Of a DNA stretch of 64,000 nt, positions 33,877 to 45,447 are shown piece after piece. Position numbers and translations under genes: made by a program. Origin of the DNA: Aurelia coerulea (lineage: Eukaryota; Cnidaria; Scyphozoa; Semaeostomeae; Ulmaridae); contig CM076944.1 in assembly GCA_039566865.1 (NCBI GenBank), forward strand, positions 14,778,501-14,842,500, given 5' to 3'. Under the pieces are notes generated by a model. The model ran no database searches and was not told the DNA's origin. It saw nothing but the letters and a program-made list of their open reading frames with translations. The first letter of the stretch is position 1; each line of letters opens with the position of its first letter.

Positions 33877-34275
33877 CTATTTCTATGGCGTCATCCGATG
33901 ATAATGGCGGAAGGAGGGGTTTGCTGTGGACAAAACCACACCCTCGCTTTTTCCTCGCGACGAAAATATACTTTCGCAAAAACTCAAACTTTTTTGCACA
34001 CGTATAGAACGATAAATTCACATACTTTTCTATTGGCACTAAGCTCTGCGTCTTCTGCTCTTCTCGCAATCGTTCGCTCTTGACATCCCTTTTTGCACGT
34101 CTTCCACGCCCCTCCGACGGCTATGCCCAAAACCAACAAATCACATTTCTCGATCAAAAACAACAGTCTAACTTTAATTTGTCCTGTCATTAGATGAAAG
34201 AAAATTTCAGAAAAGGGTTTTAAAATGTTTGAAAATCAATTTTCATCATCAACTTTCCGAATCTGTGGACATTGC
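33877..34275. repeat. Element Z left TIR, distal part
   Basis: This continues the left arm of Z after LINE B1 and is the inverted counterpart of about 37337-37740. Matched words include ATTTCTATGGCGTCATC, CGCGACGAAAATATAC, CACGTCTTCCACGCCCCTCC and AAAATCAATTTTCA. Confidence 0.85.
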
Positions 34276-35362
34276 AGCCCCCTTCTCCCCACCCCCGCAA
34301 CCAACAATCGTTTCAGGGCGAGAGAGCGAGACGAGCCAGGGACGAGACGGTTCATGTTCTGAATAAATGTAAATTACAGACCAAAAATCTTTGAAAATGG
34401 TAAGATACCAATCTTCCATAAAACGTACGTTATATGCAAAGTATTAATTCTCCTAAAGTAGGTGACTTCCTGCTCCAATCGTCAAGTATTGTCATGAATT
34501 GTCACGAATCGTCTTTCGGTTTCCTTCCCTTCTCATTTTTTTTACAGTGAGCCTGATCTCATGCTACTTGGTAAGATAAGTTAGTTGAGCATGGAGAACT
34601 TCTTCTCAGGCCCGATCTCTCTTCTGTTTGACTACTGTTTGACATTTCCAGTGTTGAAAGTTTGCAATGCTTCATTAACAAATTGCAGAAATCACACTCA
34701 ATGTAAACTCCCCCACCTCTATCAAAATCCAGAAATGATTCTCCTTTCCGAAGTTGGAGTCAAAACAAACCTTTTTAAATGGAAACAATTTGAGCGTGCG
34801 GTTTACTGAAAGTGACTGCAATCTGCATGTCAAGTGAAGAGTGGCCGAAGAGTGGCAGAACCCAATGGTTTCAATGGCAAAACAGTTTAGACGCATTTTT
34901 GATAAAAACTCAAGCCTCAGATCGCCACTTGAAGAGGGGGGCTTTGGGGGGTACCAGAACCCGCAAACCCGGACGAAAATTTGGAAAAACCCGAAAACCC
35001 GGATGAAAATTTTGAAAAACCCGAAAACCCGCCAATATAAAATAAAAAATCCCGAATAGTGCACTTCGTAACAAAAAATATTTAGTTGCAAGGTTGGTAT
35101 CATTCTCTTTGTTATTTCACTATCCCTTTACCAATGTACCGTACAATAGAGATCTTGAAACTTGCAACGAAATCTAAAAAAATCCAAGAGTGGCCTCTTG
35201 CAAAACGTAGCAAATTTACTTTTCAAACAACAGTCTGTTATTAAATCGTGTCTTCGACACCTTCGTCACTGCTCTCGTCAAACTCATTTCGTCTGCATTT
35301 ATTTCTTCCTCCTTCCATTACTTGCTCTGCACCGTCTTCATTTCTTCTGCTGTCGTCATTCA

Positions 35363-35899
35363 GCGGCGTGGCCAGGGTAGATTAAGTGGGGGGTATTGAA
35401 AGAAGGGGGTCTGGGGGCGAAGCCCCAGGAAAATTTTTGGGGCCACGCCCTTTGCTTTGGCTTAGAATGCATCTCCCAATATCATGCTTGCCATTGCGAC
35501 AAGAAAACTTTGATAGTTTTGTGACAGTTATCCTATGAATCAAAGCACCATGAAAATTTTTGGGGCCACGCCCTTTCCTTTGGCTTAGAATGCATCTCCC
35601 AATATCATGCTTGCCATTGCGACAAGGAAACCTTGATCGTGCTGTGACAGTTATGCTATAAATCAGCGCACTAGGAACATTTTGAAGAAAGATCCTCGAA
35701 TTTGGTTTAGCATGCATCTCCCAATATCATGCTTGCAAGTGCTAAAATGAAAGATTCGACATTTTCGGAAAATTCTTACCCAACCTATACCCAGCTATTT
35801 TCTGTTCGGTTTTAAATGAATCTCGACTCTCGAGAACCATCTTTCGACAAAAGTGGGGGGGGGGGGCAATTGCCCCCCATACCCCCCATGGCCACGCCA
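35363..35899. mobile_element. Probable MITE with GGCGTGGCCA ends and 120-bp tandem unit
   Basis: GCGGCGTGGCCA at the left and TGGCCACGCCACT at the right are inverted. Inside, a 120-bp unit (GGCCACGCCCTTTGCTTTGG, GAATGCATCTCCCAATATC) is repeated at 35442 and 35562 with a third partial copy near 35700. The TSD is unclear, so boundaries are approximate. Confidence 0.55.
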
Positions 35900-36107
35900 C
35901 TTTCATCATCTTCTTCAAAATTCAAAGAAGGGTGTCATGCTTGCAATTGTAGTTTCTTGTCTGACCATCCTCTGTCGTACAGCAGCACCATATGTGGATG
36001 CTCAGAGCTCAGCCTCTAATAATTCTGATAAGTCGAATGACGGAAAAGTCGGAGATGTCAGAGCAGAGCAGGGATTTTTCTCCCTTTAATTCAGTGACTT
36101 CAGTGAA

Positions 36108-36302
36108 TTTGTAAAATGCCCTTGTTCTTAGAGAGCATTTGATGCTTCCTAGCAGTGTCGTTCTAAGATTGGCTAGGAGATTTTCCTCCGACTTTTCGTT
36201 TATTGCGTATGCGTAAAGGGTAAAACGAGAAGTCGGAGAAAAATCTCCTAGCAAATCTTAGAGCGACACTGCTTGGAAAAAGAACAAGGGCATTTTGTAA
36301 AC
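36108..36302. repeat. Imperfect palindrome of about 195 bp
   Basis: Outer arms AAAATGCCCTTGTTCTT and AAGAACAAGGGCATTTT enclose an inner inverted pair running AGCAGTGTCGTTCTAAGATT to its near complement (36151-36273). The loop includes TTGCGTATGCGTAAAGG. It may be a small MITE nested in another. Confidence 0.75.
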
Positions 36303-37826
36303 AGTATGGGCTGCGTATAAGAAGGCTGAAGGCGCTGTCTTCTTTTGACATTTCATATTCAGTTTTATTGTCAAGATGTTTAGAATAGTTTCATGTTCAT
36401 AACCAATTTGCGGTGAGTAGCCTAGCCGCGAGCCTAGCGGCTTATACAGTTTCCATTCGGTGGCTGAAGTTAGCCTTGGTCGAGTGAGGTCAAACAGCAG
36501 ATGGGGGGAGGGGGAGAGGGGTGACCTCTTGGAGGCCTGGCCCCGCAACTCACCTCGCCGTCCTTCAGAAAGAACGTTAAACTAGGGTTCCAATACCTGG
36601 ATGCGGCATACATAGGGGGTTTAAATTTGCTTTACGTAAGAAAGAATTCCAGCCCACGTGAAATGAATTGCTGAGAATAAATAATCGCACTGTCCTCTAG
36701 AAACTGAAAACCCGCGTGACGTCTAAAACCCGAAAACCCGTACATCTTAATTACAATACCCGAAACCCGAGTTAAAAAAATGGCAAAACCCGAGACCCGT
36801 CCAAGATCCTAAACCCGAAAACCCGCACGTTTTTCAGAGAAAACCCGAAACCCGATGGCCAAAATTGGCCAAACCCGCAACCCGTGAAATCCCAAAGCCC
36901 CCCTCCTTGAAGTTTGTTATGAAACCTTTAATAGAAACGCATAAGAAATAATTTTGAGAAACTTTGCCCAAAATTCTTAGTTTCTTATTAAGTAATTAGG
37001 TTTATGTTACTGTGGAAATGGAAACTGTAAATTGAAAAAGTTTCTTTGCTTTTTTAATTCAGGTAGGGTAGTTTCTTAAGTTTCTTAAGAGCATACCACT
37101 TGCTCGCTGTTTTTTCTTACAAAATTGAGTGTATTTTATATTTGAAGATGACAGTAATTTAACCCCGTTTAGCTGCAACTCAAAGAGACAAAGAATGCTC
37201 CACTTATTTACTGCTATGACTTATGACTTACTTGGTCAACTCCGGATCTCCGTCAATAATTCTTCTTTCCTGCTGGGGCACTCATCGTCGTAACAGGATT
37301 AAATTTCTGAGGTTCTTCTCTCGACCCCGGCTTGTCCACCGATTCGGAAGATTGACGTTGAAAATTGATTTTATGACATTTTAAAACTCTCTCTTAAAAT
37401 ATTTTTTCATCTGCTGGCTTCGCAATTGAAGTCACATTGTTGTTTTTGATTGAGAAGTGTGATTTGTTGGGTTTGGACATAGCCTTCGGAGGGGCGTGGA
37501 AGACGTGCAAAAGGGGTGTCAAGAGCGAACGATTGCGAGAAGAGCAGAAGACGCAGAGCTTAGTGCCAATAGAAAAGTATGTGAAATTTATCGTTCTATA
37601 TGTGTGCAAAAAAGTTTGAGTTTTTGCGAAAGTATATTTTCGTCGCGAGGAAAAAACGAGGGTGTGGTTTTCTCCACAGCAAACCCCTCCTTTCGCCATT
37701 ATCATCAGATGACGCCATATAAATAGAGCTCTCTGATTGGCTAGTCAACCAAGATGGCGTCATATGTAAACAAACCAAAGGCTCTATTGTTACAAAATTA
37801 CAAAATCTGCCCTTGTTCATTAACAA

Positions 37827-38110
37827 CAGAAAAAAAACAAAATTACCAGGTGAATAAATACCTATTTGTGCATATTTTCCTAAACATGTTGGTTTCTTAC
37901 TTTGCCTGCTTGTCTTTGGCAACAATGTTTGGGATAATCTGGGGATCTGCCTGATCCTTGGCTTTGGGCATGGCATCTGCTGGGTTTGCCGTGGGGATTC
38001 GGGGTGGGCTTGGGGATGTGCTTGGTTTTTGACGGGGGTCTCTTTCAGGGGCGTCAGAGGCTGGCAGTGCTGGCTGCTGGCGTCAACGGGATGGGCCCTC
38101 TTGTGGGGGT
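37827..38110. other. Unassigned flank right of Z
   Basis: The sequence between Z and the foldback element is not recognisable. It carries a GC-rich stretch (GGGGATGTGCTTGG) with no known motif. Confidence 0.3.
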
Positions 38111-38112
38111 CA

Positions 38113-39110
38113 GCATAGGAATCATTCGTCGTACATAGCCGATTGCTCGTGGCCCATGGTCGAAACCGCAAAAGCCTCATTTTCACGGACCAATCAGACG
38201 GCTAAAAAGCGAGGGAGACAAAAGAAACACGTGAAGATTTTTCTAAATTTTACCTACCTTCATAAAACGCAACCAGGACAAAAAACTGCTAGAGATTTCT
38301 CGACTTTTTTTAAAGCAATCTACTCTCCAGATGTTTGGGAGTACAAGTTTGGATGCCGGTTAAAATATCTCCAGGATTGGTGGAGTTATGGCCGCAAACA
38401 AACCGATAAGGCACTGAACCTTGAACAATAGAAGTTCTGGCCGGGAGACAATAGTAATAACAATAGTGATTGTTGTAAGAACGACCCGAAAATGCCATAA
38501 TATGCGTTTTCAATTGTTCTTGCTATTGTCTTTCGCTAAATTTTCTTTTATTGAAGATTCAATGCCCCTACGGTTTCTATGTGAATTGAAAAAGTCTACA
38601 AAGGCTTGTTCGCGCATTTCAAGTCATGTGGCGCGCATTTCAAGTCATGTGGCAATACTCTGGGGAAGTTTCTGTATTGTACTACTTTTTCCATTCATGG
38701 CACAAGTTTGGTTGCTGTGAAATAAGTTATAAAATCCAAAAGAGGTTTTATCAAGAGATTTTATCACCTGACTTGAAGTGGTGTAAACAGGTCTCGACAA
38801 GCTTTCGCCGATTTTTTCTATTGGAGAGGCAATAACTCCGCCAATCCTGGAGATATTTTAACCGGCATCCAAACTTGTACTTCCACACATCTAGAGAGTA
38901 GATTGCTTTAAAAAAAATCGGGAAATCTCAAGCAGTTTTTTGTCCTGGTTGCGTTTTATGAAGGTAGGTAAAATTTAGAAAAATCTTCACGGGTTTCTTT
39001 TGTCTCATTCGCTTTTTAGCTGTCTGATTGGTCCGTGAAAATGAGGCTTTGGCGGTTTCGGCCATGGGCCACGAGCATTCGGCTATGTACGACGAATGAT
39101 TCCTATGTTG
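38113..39110. mobile_element. Foldback element with about 300-bp inverted arms
   Basis: The arm 38113-38410 (ATAGGAATCATTCGTCGTAC at its edge) is mirrored by 38822-39110 at about 95 percent by eye. The spacer of about 410 bp carries a duplicated GCGCATTTCAAGTCATGTGG. ORFs reading through the arms (for example KMRL-RFRPWATS on both strands) are mirror images caused by the inverted repeat. Outer termini and TSD are unclear. Confidence 0.7.
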
Positions 39111-39935
39111 TGGGGTTCAGGGGTGTTTCTAGGTCTGCTTTGGGTCTCCGTGGTTGGTTTGGCGGACGTCGGGCATGGGGCTGGGGGTTGGGGGATCCTT
39201 CGGTTGTTTTAGAAATTTTTCTTGCCTCGTACCTTTATGTACTGTATAGATTGTATATACTGTACTTATCAGCTTTCATTTCTTTGTTTTAATAATTACG
39301 TATTTAGCCTTTTTTGATTAAGTATTTATTTTCGTATTATTGTATCTATAGATGGAGGGCCCCTTGAAAGCCAGCCTTCGCTGAAGAGTGACCCTCCCTA
39401 AATGATTGATTGAAAATGAATGTTTTTAGGTGGCGGCAATTTTCGTACAGTGGCGGAAGTTTTCGGACAGTGGGTTCGCGATGCATATTGTGCCAAGAAA
39501 TCTACTTTTTTATGTTTTCTTGGCAAGTATTCCGTCCATAAACTCATCTGCTTCGTTTCTTTGTCTTGTCATCCTATTCTTGAACGCGAAAAAGTGGTTC
39601 GACGATCGGTTCTCGAACGACTTTCTGGAGTGCTCTCATTACACGCAAACCAATCTATAAACTAGGAGATGCGTGAGAAAAACGTTTTTTGATCTCATTA
39701 CAACTTTCGACTGATCTACGTGCAGATACTTTGAAAAAATATGAAAATCAAAATTTAATTCCCAATTTGAACTATTTTCATTTATGCAAACAACTGATTT
39801 ATCTGGTGTCTGAAAATCACCTCCATGATCTTTAAGACCATTCGATATAGCATCCGCTGTCCTCCCTTCAGCGAAACCGCTTTTGGCACAATCCTGTATT
39901 CACATGCTAGACATCAAATTTATTTGCTTGTTTAA

Positions 39936-40862
39936 GGTTACTGTACCCCTTCGGGACGATAAAAAATTTTATTCGATCAATTTTTGGATTTTTAGATCAT
40001 CTGATAGCACATACATCTACCTACAATTTCTTATGATATCAAGGAATCTTTACTTTGTTTTTCAGCGAATTATAAGCAATTTAAAGTAAGGGTCTTTTCA
40101 GCTAGGAAAATGCTGTTTACATGACGAGGAATATTTGAGAACTAAAGGTTAAAGGTCTCAAGTGCCTTTGAATTCCTGTTGAATGGATTTTGCGGTTATA
40201 ATACCAATTATATCATTTTAAAGTCTGCGCTAAATACATACAGGATCACTCTGTTTACTCTTGTGGCCAGATCAATGTTAATCAGTTACAAAAGTGGAAT
40301 TATACGCTAAGAAACTTTTTCAGCACTTTTCGCAATATCAATTTTTCAGCAACCAATGGGTATTCATACAGCTCTCTGTACCCAACTGCTGGATGTAATT
40401 GGCTGAAATTTGGCAGACGGAGAGAAAAGGCAAAGGGTGGCCAAAGGGTGTCTCACTTTTGAGAAAAATTGCATGGTCCAAATTTAACATTTGAACGAAT
40501 CTCAAAATGAGGCCAGGGAGCGAGGAGCAAAATTGTTTTATTAATTATTCTGAAGTTAAGGCATGCAAAGGAAATTTGAGACACCCTTTGCTAGATTAAT
40601 GTGTTGAGAATGCAAAAATCTCATTGAGATTTAAATGAAACTTATCTGGGGGGACAGGGAGGTTCTAGAAGGGGGGAAGGTCCAATTTTCACGTTTTCAG
40701 ATGTATAACGCACAATTTTTGGATATTTGTATTCTTTTTGGCTTATAAATACTCCCCATTTAATGACGAATCGAATGATGTATAGTTTATACGTGTTATG
40801 TCACGGGCGTGATAATCAAGAGAGAAAACACCGCGAGTGGTCACTGAACGGGTACATTAACC
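39936..40862. mobile_element. TTAA-type element Y1
   Basis: The left end GGTTACTGTACCCCTTCGGG is flanked by TTAA (39932-39935). The right end CGGGTACATTAACC is followed by TTGA, probably a decayed TTAA. The termini are imperfectly inverted. Both ends match element Y2 (41598-45363), including TCCCCATTTAATGA and TATAGTTTATACGTG near the right end. No transposase is seen. Confidence 0.7.
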
Positions 40863-40866
40863 TTGA

Positions 40867-41593
40867 AATGTTTGCTTCGTGTGGCCACAGATTCAGAGTT
40901 TGGAAGTTCGAATCTAGGTATGATTTTCACAACAAAAACTTTTTCATGGGCAAGCACAACAAAAGCAACTGATTTTAGCGCGTTTTACACTGAAAAAGAT
41001 TTTTTCGAAATACCAACAAATACCTTCTTTGATGACTTTAATTTGTAATTTACTTTTCTGTTGGTTTTCGATATATTTTCGTAAGTGTCCGATTACTACC
41101 GCCGACACCCTACTCATATTTGTCTGTAAAGGCTATTCCACCATGTCGAAAGATCATGTTCTCCAAAGTCATACGAGCCCGCTTACTCTCACAAATAATG
41201 TATCTTTTGATAAATAATTAGAGCGTCTTTTCTTTTGCACGATAGGTGCTAATTAAGCCTGGATAAATGATTGCCGAATAGAGCAAATGATCATCAGCTG
41301 ATTATGAACAATATCAACCTAAGCGCCCTTTCCCAGCCTGTTAAACACCCAGATTTGAAATCTAAGCCAAGATCTGTCCTAGAAAAATCGTATCCGAGAT
41401 AATCTCTCTGCTAGTGGTAGTACACCACCTTTCTCTCTGGACTAGGTAACTCATAATCAAGTAGCGATTAATCTGTCTAGAAAATAGTCGAAAGAATTAT
41501 CGAGGAGATATGTATTTTATAACTAGTTAACGTAAAATTCAAATGAAGGTTTCATCTTCTTATTTAGAACATTTCGACTTGTGGAAGTAGGGC
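40867..41593. other. Non-coding spacer between Y1 and Y2
   Basis: No recognisable gene or repeat pair. The short ORFs at 40863-41217 lack motifs. Confidence 0.3.
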
Positions 41594-41741
41594 ATTAAGG
41601 TCACTGTACCCGTTCAGGACGATAAACATTTTTATCCGATCAATTCTTGGATTTTAAGATAACCAAATCGAATTTAAGAGAACTAATCTAAATCGAATTT
41701 ACATAACTAATAATCAAAAAAGAAATATTTTCTAAATTATA

Positions 41742-42336
41742 CAGGGTGTTTCAAAAAAATTGTGGCCCGTTTGTCTGAAGATTGCGACAAAATGGCAAAA
41801 GATTCTCGCCAAACTTTTGCATGATGGTGCTCTTCAGATGTTCCATTAAATTTTGCAACCATCCCCATAAAAATCCGTTGAAAAATGATGGAGCTGTGAC
41901 CTTCAGGAGACTAAATTGGCCTGATCACTGAAACCAGTGGTCGGCCATTTTGTCTTACTAGTTTGCAGTGATAAATAGCTTCATGGATTTAAAATGAAAC
42001 AGCAGCCTCCAATGGCATAGCTATCGTGAAAATTCCGATAATCCTCGGAGAGTTCCACTATTTCTGACCTCACAGAAATTATTTCTTACCTCACGTGAAG
42101 ATACTTATCATTGCAAAATAGTAAGGCAAAATGGCCGACTGCTGGTTTCAGTCGTTAGGCAAATTTGGTCTTCTGAAGGTCGTAGCTCCATCATTTTTCA
42201 TCGAATTTTTACGGGGATGGTGGCAAACTTTAATTGAACATCTGAAGAGCACCATTATGCAAAAGTTTGGTGAGAAACTTCTGCCGTTTTGTCGCAATCT
42301 TCAGACAAACGGGGCACAATCTTTTGGGACACCCTG
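41742..42336. mobile_element. Mariner-like MITE, CAGGGTG termini, TA TSD
   Basis: Ends CAGGGTGTTTCAAAAAAATT and ATCTTTTGGGACACCCTG are inverted and flanked by TA (41740-41741; 42337-42338). The inverted match goes on through GTTTGTCTGAAGATTGCGAC. Near 41930 and 42145 AAACCAG/CTGGTTT lies about 190 bp from each end. It interrupts the 3' UTR of LINE C2. Confidence 0.85.
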
Positions 42337-42867
42337 TACAACTAAATTGGCTGGCACTTACAGGCACTACATTTGCAGTTTGGACCATCCCATTGTTTTA
42401 TTAAAACCTGACAACTTTTCAAATTTTCTGCTGATCTTATTTCGTTTGGTAAGCCATTCCAAATCTGTGGCCCGATAGACTTAAGACTTTTAGACCCAAA
42501 TGTTGTTTGATTAGGCCTGACATGGGCTAAGTTATTTGGATTTCTTAATGAACAATTTGAAGAGCGTAATTCAGAAAAATGCTCTTCATAAATGGTGGAT
42601 TCAAATGATTCAGAGTTTTTAATATTTCAATGCCAAGGAGTCTTTGGCGAGCAACCTGCATCGTGCATTTACTAGATTTCGAAAGCAAATCGTTATATGA
42701 ACTTGTATGATCGCTATAGAGAAACCTTAGGGCACGTTCTCGTAATTTTTCAATTTTCTGTAATAACTTGGAAGATGAGACTTACCACACCAAGGGGCAA
42801 TAATCGAAATTAGAATATACGAAACTCTGAACTAGGATCGTTTTCTCCTTAAAGCCAATAATCGTCT

Positions 42868-44153
42868 TTAATCTTTTAAGAACATTTTATGGTGTTGCAG
42901 CATCTTTTTACAAAGATTGGAAATATGCGGGTCGCAATCCAGTTTATAATCCACAGTGACTCCTAAAAGTTTGACAGTCTCTTCGGATTTGATTACATTA
43001 CCGTTAATGTTTATTTGTTCTCCATTAGTATTTGCTTGGTTTTTTCTGAGCAATAAAGCATGAAATTTTTCAGGGTTGGCAATCATTTCGTTTTGCACTA
43101 GCCAGGATAAAGCAATTCCTTTTTCTTTCCCTAAAATATGCACAAGATCGGGCATGCTTTTCGAAAAATAAGTAAGTGTATTGTCGTCAGCATAATTGTA
43201 GAGAGTTGCCTATTTTATGAAAAGAAATAAATCATTTATATAGAGATTAAACAGGATTGGGCCCAGGACAGATCCCTGGGGTACACCAGATATCACCTCT
43301 TGGAAAGAACTGTATATATTATCTATCTGAACGCTTTGTTTCCGTCCTTTGAGATAAGAGTAGGTGAGGAAAAGCGCATCTTCTTCGAATCTATATGCAT
43401 GCAATTTTGCAAGAAGCAAATCATATGGGATGCAGTCAAAGGCTTTTGTAAGATCCATTAAGATAGCACCTACAAGATAGTCGTTGTCGAGGTTTGACCT
43501 CCAATCTTCTATCAGACGTATTAAGACATATTGGGTGCCATATGCTGGTCTATAGGCCGCAATGAAACAGACAGCGTGTTGTCTAGATGTTGAATCAACT
43601 GCTGTTTTAGGACTTTTTCATGTATCTTTGAAAAGGTGCTAAGAACACAAACTGGGCGGAAATTTCTTTCTACTGTGCGATTTGGCTCCCCCTTATCTAA
43701 AGGACAGACAGACGCCTTTTTTGCATCATCTGGGAAACTAGAGTTGTGAATGCTACAGTTTATTGCCATGGTTAGTGCGACTGTCAGTTCGTTAGAAGCT
43801 AGAGATACAAGCTTCGGGAGTATTTCATCCTCACCAGTAGATTTTTTTCCATCTAGGGATTTCAATAATTTCATAACCTCTTGATTGCCTATTTCCTGAA
43901 AGGTGAAGGTGTTTAACAATTGTTCTGGGTTTTGAATGATAGCTAGGACGCTGGGGTGGTTCTTATATTTGTCAAGGATTAATTGAACAATTTGACGGTC
44001 ATCAGAGATTCCTGTATTTTTAGGAAGGCTACTAGGCTTCTTACCGCTAGATTTCTCTACTATGTTTACATAATGATCATTAAAAATCTCTGTCAATTCC
44101 TGGCCATCTGTTATAACGGTATCATATTTCACAAGAGAAGTATCGCTACTCAT
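42868..44153 (-). pseudogene. LINE C2 reverse transcriptase
   Basis: Split across frames 44153-43521, 43458-43210 and 43155-42868, this RT shows LLKSLDGKKSTGEDEILPKL, NFRPVCVLSTFSKIHEKVL, MDLTKAFDCIPYDLL, GVPQGSVLGPILFNLYINDL and LLGVTVDYKLDCDPHI. The catalytic block near 43180-43200 reads NYADDNTLTYF across a frame change. Tail sequence continues to about 42480. It is the same family as C1 (13160-14443) but more decayed. Confidence 0.8.
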
Positions 44154-44518
44154 AAGTTCCTCTTTATTTGAAAGAAAGGGTTTAACAGGATTCCAAAATT
44201 CTTTATTAGACAGTGTACCATTACCCGCGCCTCTTTAAAATGGTTTTCACGGCTTTCTTCCTTAGAGAAACACATTTGTTACGCTGCTATTTGAACTTAC
44301 TTCTTTTTCTGTGGTAGTGTTTTTTTGAAGTCTTTTTCTTAGCCTTCATCTAGTATATATTGCCTTTTGTAATTGTTGATTCATGAAAGGGGCAGTATTT
44401 CCTCTCTGAACCTTAGTCTTCAAAGGAGCATGTTTATCTACAATTTTTCGGAAAGCTGATGAGAGATTTCAATAAGAAAAATTCGCATCATTCACATCAG
44501 CTTTAAAGTCAGTATGTT

Positions 44519-45202
44519 TTACATCTTGCAAAAATTTATCAGAGTGTTGCTACGGTATTTAACAATCTTAGGTTTGAGGAGAGGTATATGTATTTTCATC
44601 AAAGTCAAGACAAGACCATGAAAGTCACTCAGACCAGTTTCAAAAACAGAGGTATTTTGAAAACATCTGGGTATATTCGTGAGCATAACGTTAATTGACG
44701 AACTATGATCTTTTGTGAAACATGTTTTATCCTTCACTAAATTTGACAATCCAAAAACATCACAGAAGGAAATTAACTTTGTATATCCGGGATGCTGAAT
44801 ATCATGAGTGTCAATGTTTATATCACCCATAATCAATACGTTGTCGTATTTGTCCAAAGCAGAGTTCAAGGAAAGATACAGCTCTCTGAAAAATAGCTCT
44901 AGGTTGGCAGCATCTGGAGGTCGATCGATGCTAAAAATAATCCACTTCTTTTTACAAACTGTCAGTTCAGAGCATATGATTTCGAGAGAAGGGCTTTCAA
45001 AAGTAGGGACTCTATTGCAAATAACCCCTTTCCTAACAAATTGTATGATCCCTCCACCAAATTCATTCCTATCACGTCGAATTGGTTTTTGATAGTTGCT
45101 AAATAGAAAAGTCTCTGTTTTGAAATCTGAGTTTACTTTTGTTTCCTCTATGACCAAAATATCAGGCAAGCACCTTTCCATTATCAATCTCAGATCAGTC
45201 AT
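44519..45202 (-). pseudogene. LINE C2 APE-type endonuclease fragment
   Basis: The frame shows LPDILVIEETKVNSDF (the catalytic Glu block), GGGIIQFVRKG, IMGDINIDTHD (GDxN block), and GLSDFHGLVLT, where the SDH motif appears as SDFH. This is the target-nicking endonuclease of the LINE. The N-terminal strand with its catalytic Asn is missing through 5' truncation near 45245. The segment 44154-44518 towards the RT is frameshifted linker. Confidence 0.8.
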
Positions 45203-45447
45203 TTTGTTTCGAAGAGTATTTATGCTTGAATTTTTTGTTCTCAGCTCGAAAATCTCCCCATTTAATGAAGAATCGAATGCTGTATAATTTATACGTGTTA
45301 TATCAAGTGTGTGATAATCAAGAGGGGAACATAAAGAGTGGTCACTGAAGGGGTACAGTAACCTTAACTGAATATTTTAAAAGTAAACAACAACAGGAAA
45401 ATGTTGTAGGGTAAGATAAAACAAACATCAAGTGTTGTAAATAAAAC

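Larger units (their letters stand above)
34935..36904. mobile_element. hAT-like element S, 8-bp TSD
   Basis: Termini AGGGGGGCTTTGG and CCAAAGCCCCCCT are exact inverted repeats. Flanks ACTTGAAG (34927-34934) and CCTTGAAG (36905-36912) match at seven of eight bases. Subterminal zones at both ends contain many copies of AAACCCGAAAACCCG (34965-35055; 36705-36885). No transposase was recognised. A probable second insertion (35363-35899) and a small palindrome (36108-36302) lie inside. Confidence 0.75.
11700..37817. mobile_element. Mutator-like TIR element Z, split by nested insertions
   Basis: The left end AACAAGGGCAGATTTTGTAA (11700-11719) and the right end, reading CAAAATCTGCCCTTGTT to 37817, are inverted. 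Both are flanked by the same 9-bp word CATTAACAA (11691-11699 and 37818-37826). A 9-bp TSD with long TIRs is characteristic of Mutator-like elements. The left arm runs 11700-11782, is interrupted by LINE B1, and resumes at 33877 to about 34275. The right arm is about 37337-37817, giving TIRs near 480 bp. No transposase was seen in 34276-37336, so Z appears non-autonomous. The same terminal word, with one change, ends the 601-bp MITE at 25543-26143. Confidence 0.85.
41665..45245 (-). mobile_element. LINE C2 with endonuclease and RT remnants
   Basis: This minus-strand CR1-like LINE is longer than C1 and retains part of the endonuclease. Its 3' UTR near 41680-41740 shares AACTAATCTAAATCGAAT with C1 (12930), and is interrupted by the MITE at 41742-42336. 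The coding region is broken by several frameshifts and stops. Its 5' end at about 45245 is truncated within the endonuclease. Confidence 0.8.
41598..45363. mobile_element. TTAA-type element Y2, split by LINE C2
   Basis: Left end GGTCACTGTACCCGTTCAGG and right end AAGGGGTACAGTAACC are inverted and flanked by TTAA on both sides (41594-41597; 45364-45367). Comparison with Y1 shows that Y2 sequence stops at about 41662 and resumes at about 45248, so LINE C2 was inserted within it. Without C2 it is about 180 bp. Confidence 0.8.

Noticed and set aside
37596..38186. 196-codon minus-strand ORF and its plus-strand twin at 39035-39292
   Set aside because: Both read through inverted arms of transposable elements; the similarity of their N-termini comes from the foldback arms, and no domain is recognisable.
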